Source: Vibrio sp. Of7-15 (lineage in GTDB: Bacteria; Pseudomonadota; Gammaproteobacteria; Enterobacterales; Vibrionaceae). Taken from it: a stretch of DNA of 38,153 bases. A program made the position numbers and the translations under genes. Shown in pieces: positions 33,423-38,153 of this stretch. The notes beneath the pieces were generated by a model. It ran no database searches. It was not told where the DNA came from and saw only the letters and a list, made by a program, of their open reading frames with translations. Each line of letters opens with the position of its first letter. The first letter of the stretch is position 1. The stretch covers positions 1 through 38,153 of the forward strand of contig NZ_JAKRGH010000036.1 in NCBI RefSeq assembly GCF_022347565.1, read 5' to 3'.

Positions 33423-34397
33423 ATGGCACAGAAGATAGAGTTAACAAGTACAGTAGAAGAGAGCCAGTTAGGGCAGCGTCTAGATCAGGCTGCAGCGGAA
33501 TTATTCACCGATTTTTCTCGCTCTCGTATTAAAGAGTGGCTTTTAGCCGGTAACATCAGTGTTAATGGAACTGTGATTACTAAGCCTCGCACACGTGTAA
33601 TGGGTGGCGAAGTTATTGTAGTAAAAGCGGAGCTTGAAGATGAAGGCCGCTGGATCGCACAAGACATTCCACTCAACATCGTATACGAAGATGATGATAT
33701 TCTGGTGATTAACAAACCACGTGACTTTGTGGTTCACCCAGGTGCGGGTACACCAGATGGTACGGTGTTAAATGCGTTGTTGCATCACTACCCTGAGATT
33801 GCAGAAGTACCTCGTGCAGGTATCGTGCACCGTCTGGATAAAGACACTACGGGCTTGATGGTGGTTGCGAAAACAGTACCCGCACAGACTCGTTTAGTTC
33901 GTGCTTTGCAAAAGCGTCGTATTACGCGTGAGTATGAAGCGATTGCAATTGGTAAAATGACCGCTGGTGGCATGATTGAAAAGCCAATTGGTCGTCACGC
34001 GACAAAACGAACTCAAATGGCGGTGAATGAATTAGGTAAGCCTGCGATTACGCATTACCGTGTGGCTGAGCACTTCCGTATTCATACTCGTATTCGCCTT
34101 CGCCTAGAAACAGGTCGTACTCACCAAATCCGTGTGCATATGTCGCACCTACAGCACCCTCTGATTGGTGATCATTTATACGGCGGTCGTCCACGTTTAC
34201 CAAAAGAAGCGTCTCCAGAATTAGTGTCAATGCTTCGCAGCTTTGATCGTCAAGCACTTCACGCGGTAATGTTGAAGCTAAAACACCCAACAACTGGCGA
34301 AGAGATGGAATTTCACGCCCCAATCCCAGATGATATGGTGGCATTAACAGAAGTTCTGCGTAAAGATTTCGAACAATGGGGCGAAGAAGATATTTAA
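33423..34397 (+). CDS. rluD: 23S rRNA pseudouridine synthase RluD
   Basis: RluD converts U1911, U1915 and U1917 of 23S rRNA helix 69 to pseudouridine. The 324-residue product has an N-terminal S4 domain (LGQRLDQAAAELFTDFSRSRIKEWL) and a catalytic domain with AGIVHRLDKDTTGLMVVAK. The catalytic Asp is D139, the same number as in E. coli. The C-terminus carries LETGRTHQIRVHMSH and GDHLYGGRPR. I start it at ATG 33423 (MAQKIEL), matching E. coli RluD. An in-frame ATG-like start at 33384 would add thirteen residues with no support. The ribosome-binding site is weak. The stop codon shares its last base with the pgeF start (TAATG). Confidence 0.96.
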   Translation: MAQKIELTSTVEESQLGQRLDQAAAELFTDFSRSRIKEWLLAGNISVNGTVITKPRTRVMGGEVIVVKAELEDEGRWIAQDIPLNIVYEDDDILVINKPRDFVVHPGAGTPDGTVLNALLHHYPEIAEVPRAGIVHRLDKDTTGLMVVAKTVPAQTRLVRALQKRRITREYEAIAIGKMTAGGMIEKPIGRHATKRTQMAVNELGKPAITHYRVAEHFRIHTRIRLRLETGRTHQIRVHMSHLQHPLIGDHLYGGRPRLPKEASPELVSMLRSFDRQALHAVMLKLKHPTTGEEMEFHAPIPDDMVALTEVLRKDFEQWGEEDI

Positions 34398-35125
34398 TGG
34401 AATTTATCAATCCTAACTGGCCAGCACCAAACAATGTAAAAGCATTAAGCACCACTCGAATGGGGGGCGTTAGCTTGGTTCCATATGAGAGCTTGAATTT
34501 GGGAAGCCATGTTGGGGATGATAATCAAGCCGTATCTGAAAATCGCGCTCGATTAGTCACGGCTGGTGATCTGCCAAGTTCGCCAGTGTGGCTTAATCAA
34601 ACTCACTCTACAGTAGCTGTGGAACTGCTTCATCCAACCGATGAAGTACTCGACGGAGATGCCTCTTTTACTCGTAAGCCTAAGGTCGTGTGTTGTGTGA
34701 TGACAGCCGACTGCTTACCAGTATTATTAACAGATAAAGAAGGCACACAAGTGGCTGCGGTTCATGCGGGGTGGCGCGGCTTGTTAGATGGAGTGATAGA
34801 GCAAACCGTTGAGCAATTTGCCCACCGTGATCTTATTGCTTGGTTTGGTCCTGCTATTGGTTCAAAGGCTTTTGAGGTTGGGGACGAAGTTCGTCGTTTC
34901 TTTGTTCAAAAAGATCATCAAGCGCAAAACGCTTTTGTTGCGGGTAAACAGCTTGGAAAATGGCTTGCCGATATTAATATGTTGGCCACACAGCGCTTGA
35001 ATACACTTGGTGTGAGCGATATTTATTACTCTGATATTTGTACGTTTGAAAATACGGATAAGCTTTTTTCATATCGCCATGAAGGACAAACGGGCCGTCA
35101 GGCAAGTCTTATCTGGCTAGAATAA
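34397..35125 (+). CDS. pgeF: Peptidoglycan editing factor / laccase-domain protein PgeF
   Basis: PgeF (YfiH) removes wrongly incorporated L-serine from peptidoglycan precursors in E. coli. The family was earlier called multicopper polyphenol oxidase. The 242-residue product has PVWLNQTHST, CCVMTADCLPVLL, VAAVHAGWRGLLDGV and the C-terminal CTFENTDKLFSYRHEGQTGRQASLIWL pattern, giving the conserved His/Cys metal cluster. The start at 34397 overlaps the rluD stop by one base, so translation is probably coupled. A longer frame from 34376 is rejected because E. coli YfiH begins at the equivalent of residue 1 here. No terminator is visible before clpB. Confidence 0.94.
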   Translation: MEFINPNWPAPNNVKALSTTRMGGVSLVPYESLNLGSHVGDDNQAVSENRARLVTAGDLPSSPVWLNQTHSTVAVELLHPTDEVLDGDASFTRKPKVVCCVMTADCLPVLLTDKEGTQVAAVHAGWRGLLDGVIEQTVEQFAHRDLIAWFGPAIGSKAFEVGDEVRRFFVQKDHQAQNAFVAGKQLGKWLADINMLATQRLNTLGVSDIYYSDICTFENTDKLFSYRHEGQTGRQASLIWLE

Positions 35126-35161
35126 ATCACATTGATAGAGTAAAGGCATTTTCTGATAATG

Positions 35162-35190
35162 CTTGAAAAATGTGATACCTGCACCCATCT
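35162..35190 (+). promoter_or_regulatory. Heat-shock (sigma-32) promoter for clpB
   Basis: CTTGAAA (35162-35168), a 14-bp spacer and ACCCATCT (35183-35190) fit the sigma-32 consensus CTTGAAA / CCCCATNT, with one mismatch in the core of the -10. The start near 35197 gives a leader of about 43 nt. Confidence 0.75.
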
Positions 35191-35239
35191 CATTTTTAGA
35201 TATCGTGTTCTCGGTAATTAATGTTGATGGGAGACTAGC

Positions 35240-37813
35240 ATGCGTTTAGATAGATTCACGAGCAAATTTCAACTGGCAATTTCTGATGCTCAATCCTTAG
35301 CGCTTGGTAGAGATCATCAGTATATCGAGCCAACTCACCTAATGGTGTCATTACTTAATCAAGATGGCAGCTCCATTCGTCCTTTATTAACCATGCTTAA
35401 CGTCGACGTGATTCAACTGCGTTCTAAGCTAGGCGAATTACTCGATAAACTTCCAAAAGTTACTGGGATTGGTGGTGATGTTCAGTTGTCTGGCGGAATG
35501 GGCGTTCTTTTTAATATGTGTGACAAGATTGCACAAAAAAGGAAAGACGCGTTTATCTCCTCTGAAATTTTCATTTTGGCAGCCATCGATGATAAAGGCG
35601 ATTTAGGTAAGCTTTTACGCGAGTTTGGTTTAACTGAATCTAAGGTGAATAAAGCGATTGAGAATATTCGTGGTGGTCAGAAAGTTGATGATCAGAACGC
35701 GGAAGAAAAGCGTCAAGCACTGGAAAAGTTCACCATTGATCTTACTGAACGAGCAGAGCAGGGGAAGCTTGATCCTGTTATTGGCCGTGATGATGAGATC
35801 CGCCGTACTATCCAAGTTCTACAACGTCGTACCAAAAATAACCCGGTCATTATTGGTGAGCCTGGTGTCGGTAAAACCGCCATCGTAGAAGGGCTAGCTC
35901 AGCGTATTATAAACAGTGAAGTGCCAGAAGGGCTTCGTGGTCGCCGAGTTCTCTCTTTGGATATGGGGGCGTTAGTCGCTGGTGCGAAATTCCGAGGAGA
36001 ATTTGAAGAGCGCTTAAAAGCGGTTCTTAATGAGTTAGCCAAAGAAGAAGGAAATGTCATTCTCTTCATTGATGAAATTCATACGATGGTTGGAGCTGGT
36101 AAAGGTGAAGGCTCTATGGATGCCGGTAACATGCTAAAGCCAGCTTTGGCTCGTGGTGAACTGCATTGTGTCGGTGCAACAACGTTAGATGAATATCGTC
36201 AATATATTGAAAAAGACCCAGCTCTAGAACGCCGCTTTCAAAAAGTGCTGGTGGACGAACCCACAGTGGAAGATACCGTTGCGATTTTGCGTGGTTTGAA
36301 AGAGCGCTATGAACTGCACCATCATGTAGAAATTACCGATCCTGCCATTGTTGCTGCGGCAAGCTTGTCTCACCGTTATGTATCTGATCGACAGTTACCA
36401 GATAAAGCCATTGATTTGATCGACGAAGCGGCTTCTAGTATTCGAATGCAAATTGACTCCAAGCCAGAAGCTCTGGATAAACTTGAGCGTCGTATTATTC
36501 AGCTGAAAATTGAGCAGCAGGCATTAGTAAAAGAAAACGATGATGCCAGCCGTAAACGTTTAGGTGTATTGAACGAAGAGCTGGCTGGAAAAGAGCGTGC
36601 GTATGCAGAGCTAGAAGAAGTTTGGAAAGCTGAAAAAGCAGCTCTGTCTGGAACTCAGCATATTAAAACAGAATTAGAGCATGCCCGCACCGATATGGAC
36701 ATTGCCCGCCGCGCTGGTGATCTAAATCGCATGTCAGAACTTCAATACGGCCGAATACCTGAATTAGAAAAACAACTTGATCTGGCTGCACAGGCAGAAA
36801 TGCAAGAGATGACGTTGCTACGTAATAAAGTCACTGAAGCGGAGATCGCGGAAGTGCTAGCACGTCAAACGGGTATTCCTGTGGCTAAAATGCTTGAAGG
36901 TGAGCGAGAAAAGCTACTGCGTATGGAAAAAGAGCTTCATAAACGCGTGATAGGTCAATCGGAAGCTGTTGCAGCGGTGTCTCATGCTATTCGTCGAAGC
37001 CGTGCTGGGCTGTCGGACCCAAATAAACCAATCGGATCTTTTCTATTCCTAGGTCCAACAGGGGTTGGTAAAACAGAGTTATGTAAAGCGTTGGCAAACT
37101 TTATGTTCGATAGTGAAGATGCCATCGTTCGTATTGATATGTCCGAGTTCATGGAAAAACATGCTGTTGCTCGTTTAGTTGGAGCGCCTCCGGGTTACGT
37201 TGGCTATGAAGAAGGAGGCTACTTAACAGAAGCTATTCGTCGCCGTCCGTATTCAGTGATCTTACTTGATGAAGTAGAAAAAGCACATCCAGATGTATTT
37301 AATATTCTTTTGCAAGTGTTAGATGACGGCCGTTTAACCGATGGGCAGGGTAGAACCGTAGACTTTAGAAACTCTGTCGTGATCATGACATCGAATTTAG
37401 GTTCAGACCGAATTCAAGAGAACTTTTCTCAATTGGATTACAGTGGCATGAAGCAAATGGTAATGGATGTCGTTGGGCAACACTTTAGACCTGAGTTTAT
37501 TAACCGTGTCGATGAGAGTGTTGTTTTCCATCCACTCTTAAAAGATCAGATCCGGAATATTGCTCATATCCAGTTAGGGCGTTTACAAAAACGTTTAACA
37601 GAGAAAGGGTATCAGCTAAAGGTAGATGATCTCGCTTTGGATGTGATTGCTAATGCTGGGTTTGATCCTGTCTATGGAGCGAGACCGTTAAAAAGAGCCA
37701 TTCAAACAGGAATAGAGAACCCATTAGCTCAAGATATCTTGTCTGGTAAGTTACAAGTGGAAGCTCCAATTATATTAACAGTGAAAGATGGCAAACTAAT
37801 CGCGAAGCAATAA
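35240..37813 (+). CDS. clpB: ATP-dependent chaperone ClpB
   Basis: ClpB is the hexameric disaggregase that threads aggregated proteins with DnaK/DnaJ/GrpE. The 857-residue product, the E. coli length, has an N domain (about 1-145) and AAA+ domain 1 with Walker [14 protein letters not shown] and the pore loop [13 protein letters not shown] coiled-coil middle domain follows (about 400-525, [23 protein letters not shown]), then AAA+ domain 2 with [14 protein letters not shown] and the pore loop [12 protein letters not shown]. It lacks the IGF/IGL loop of ClpA and ClpX, so it does not act with ClpP. A modest GGGAGA precedes the ATG. The gene has a sigma-32 promoter and lies directly before an rRNA operon, as in E. 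coli. Confidence 0.98.
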   Translation: MRLDRFTSKFQLAISDAQSLALGRDHQYIEPTHLMVSLLNQDGSSIRPLLTMLNVDVIQLRSKLGELLDKLPKVTGIGGDVQLSGGMGVLFNMCDKIAQKRKDAFISSEIFILAAIDDKGDLGKLLREFGLTESKVNKAIENIRGGQKVDDQNAEEKRQALEKFTIDLTERAEQGKLDPVIGRDDEIRRTIQVLQRRTKNNPVIIGEPGVGKTAIVEGLAQRIINSEVPEGLRGRRVLSLDMGALVAGAKFRGEFEERLKAVLNELAKEEGNVILFIDEIHTMVGAGKGEGSMDAGNMLKPALARGELHCVGATTLDEYRQYIEKDPALERRFQKVLVDEPTVEDTVAILRGLKERYELHHHVEITDPAIVAAASLSHRYVSDRQLPDKAIDLIDEAASSIRMQIDSKPEALDKLERRIIQLKIEQQALVKENDDASRKRLGVLNEELAGKERAYAELEEVWKAEKAALSGTQHIKTELEHARTDMDIARRAGDLNRMSELQYGRIPELEKQLDLAAQAEMQEMTLLRNKVTEAEIAEVLARQTGIPVAKMLEGEREKLLRMEKELHKRVIGQSEAVAAVSHAIRRSRAGLSDPNKPIGSFLFLGPTGVGKTELCKALANFMFDSEDAIVRIDMSEFMEKHAVARLVGAPPGYVGYEEGGYLTEAIRRRPYSVILLDEVEKAHPDVFNILLQVLDDGRLTDGQGRTVDFRNSVVIMTSNLGSDRIQENFSQLDYSGMKQMVMDVVGQHFRPEFINRVDESVVFHPLLKDQIRNIAHIQLGRLQKRLTEKGYQLKVDDLALDVIANAGFDPVYGARPLKRAIQTGIENPLAQDILSGKLQVEAPIILTVKDGKLIAKQ

Positions 37814-37823
37814 TATGCAAATT

Positions 37824-37840
37824 ACCGACATGGCGGTTTT
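37824..37840 (+). terminator. Weak terminator candidate after clpB
   Basis: ACCG, an ACATGG loop and CGGT make only a 4-bp stem before TTTT. It is a poor candidate and clpB termination may be elsewhere or Rho-dependent. Confidence 0.3.
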
Positions 37841-37907
37841 AAAATAAACGATTTGTATGCTTGTTGAGCGTCTATGCGGTTTTTTTGAATTTTCTTGTTT
37901 TTAGGGG

Positions 37908-37935
37908 TTGCCAACAGAAATCTAATCTCTATAAT
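37908..37935 (+). promoter_or_regulatory. rRNA operon promoter P1
   Basis: -35 TTGCCA (37908-37913), 16-bp spacer and consensus -10 TATAAT (37930-37935), followed by a GC-rich GCGC discriminator. That is the layout of growth-rate and ppGpp-controlled rrn P1 promoters. The upstream 37881-37900 is T-rich and could serve as an UP element. Confidence 0.85.
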
Positions 37936-37999
37936 GCGCTTCCGTTGTCAGGGCGAACTCGCTTAGGCAGCAAGGGGAAAAGAAAGTTTAATAAACTGC

Positions 38000-38027
38000 T
38001 TGACTCCAAAGTGAATAAGAGTATTAT
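38000..38027 (+). promoter_or_regulatory. rRNA operon promoter P2
   Basis: -35 TTGACT (38000-38005), 16-bp spacer and -10 TATTAT (38022-38027). It lies 92 bp downstream of P1. A 7-bp inverted repeat (GTGAATA 38011-38017 and TATTCAC 38025-38031) spans the spacer and -10. Confidence 0.8.
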
Positions 38028-38053
38028 TCACATCCGCTTCGATTGAGAGGCGA

Positions 38054-38065
38054 TGTTCTTTAACA
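38054..38065 (+). promoter_or_regulatory. rrn boxA antitermination element
   Basis: TGTTCTTTAACA differs from the E. coli rrn boxA by one base (C to T at position 3) and lies 27 nt after the P2 -10. Confidence 0.82.
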
Positions 38066-38153
38066 ATTTGACCATGCAATCTGTGTGGGCACTCGTGAAT
38101 AGATAGTCAAAACTATTTGTCTTCACTTTTTAAAAGTGAAAGCAAAATGGCAT

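Larger units (their letters stand above)
37942..38153 (+). other. 16S rRNA leader (5' external part of an rrn operon), cut by window end
   Basis: This leader contains boxA TGTTCTTTAACA (38054-38065), almost the E. coli TGCTCTTTAACA, and then CAATCTGTGTGGGCACTCG, which is the conserved E. coli 16S leader stretch. The mature 16S start is beyond the window. boxA recruits NusB/S10 antitermination factors, and the leader forms the upstream arm of the RNase III processing stem. The end of the window shows the hairpin TTCACTTTT/AAAAGTGAA. Confidence 0.85.

Noticed and set aside
34048-34455. 135-codon minus-strand reading frame across the rluD/pgeF junction
   Set aside because: It is antisense to two well-supported genes, has no ribosome-binding site and shows no recognisable motif.
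37861-38046. 61-codon reading frame between clpB and the rRNA operon
   Set aside because: It overlaps two rrn promoters and the leader, and it has no protein-like features.
1-38153. Mobile element, CRISPR array or defence system
   Set aside because: No transposase, integrase, regularly spaced repeat, restriction or toxin gene is visible. All genes have orthologues in core gammaproteobacterial neighbourhoods.

Overview
The window is a gene-dense stretch of core chromosome from a gammaproteobacterium, almost certainly a member of the Vibrionaceae. The evidence is a sodium-pump oxaloacetate decarboxylase operon (oadGAB), a LuxS autoinducer-2 synthase, a compact CstA-type transporter with a BtsS/BtsR pair, and proteins that closely resemble E. 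coli and Vibrio orthologues from end to end. I see no mobile element, CRISPR array, phage gene or restriction/defence system, and no pseudogene.

Layout. (1) 22-98: tRNA-Arg(ACG) with terminator. (2) 570-3780: oadGAB behind a promoter flanked by a perfect 10-bp inverted repeat. (3) 3910-8181: an MDR oxidoreductase, yqaA and a double-domain M16 lipoprotein protease. (4) 8278-11099: gshA, a small SLT lipoprotein and luxS. (5) 11196-13361, minus strand: a CorB/YfjD CBS transporter and ypjD. (6) 13514-17032: ffh, then rpsP-rimM-trmD-rplS. (7) 17262-21575: cstA, a DUF2799 lipoprotein, and btsR/btsS on the minus strand. (8) 21784-23995: aroF-tyrA under two TyrR boxes. (9) 24043-27262, minus strand: an M23 endopeptidase, a PilZ protein and ettA. 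(10) 27390-30309: slt, trpR and convergent yjjX. (11) 30390-31710, minus strand: pheA with its leader peptide pheL (MRLRTLFFFSFFLSPH) and attenuator. (12) 31863-33282, minus strand: raiA and bamD. (13) 33423-37813: rluD-pgeF and clpB with a sigma-32 promoter. (14) 37908-38153: promoters and leader of a ribosomal RNA operon, cut off by the window end before the 16S gene.

The order follows two E. coli neighbourhoods. One runs yqaA/gshA/luxS, yfjD/ypjD/ffh/rpsP operon, aroF/tyrA, pheA/raiA, bamD/rluD/pgeF/clpB and an rRNA operon. The other is ettA/slt/trpR/yjjX, which here sits between tyrA and pheA. As a result aroF, tyrA, trpR and pheA lie within about 10 kb, and three distinct regulatory modes for aromatic amino acids (TyrR, TrpR, Phe attenuation) lie close together.

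I found no convincing undescribed multi-gene system. The material worth a second look is regulatory: LytTR-type repeats upstream of cstA that fit the encoded BtsS/BtsR pair, the oad inverted repeat, mutually exclusive GC-rich hairpins before rpsP, a possible sequestered ribosome-binding site on aroF, a near-consensus CRP site for raiA, and an unexplained 250-bp interval between raiA and bamD that ends in a strong two-way terminator.
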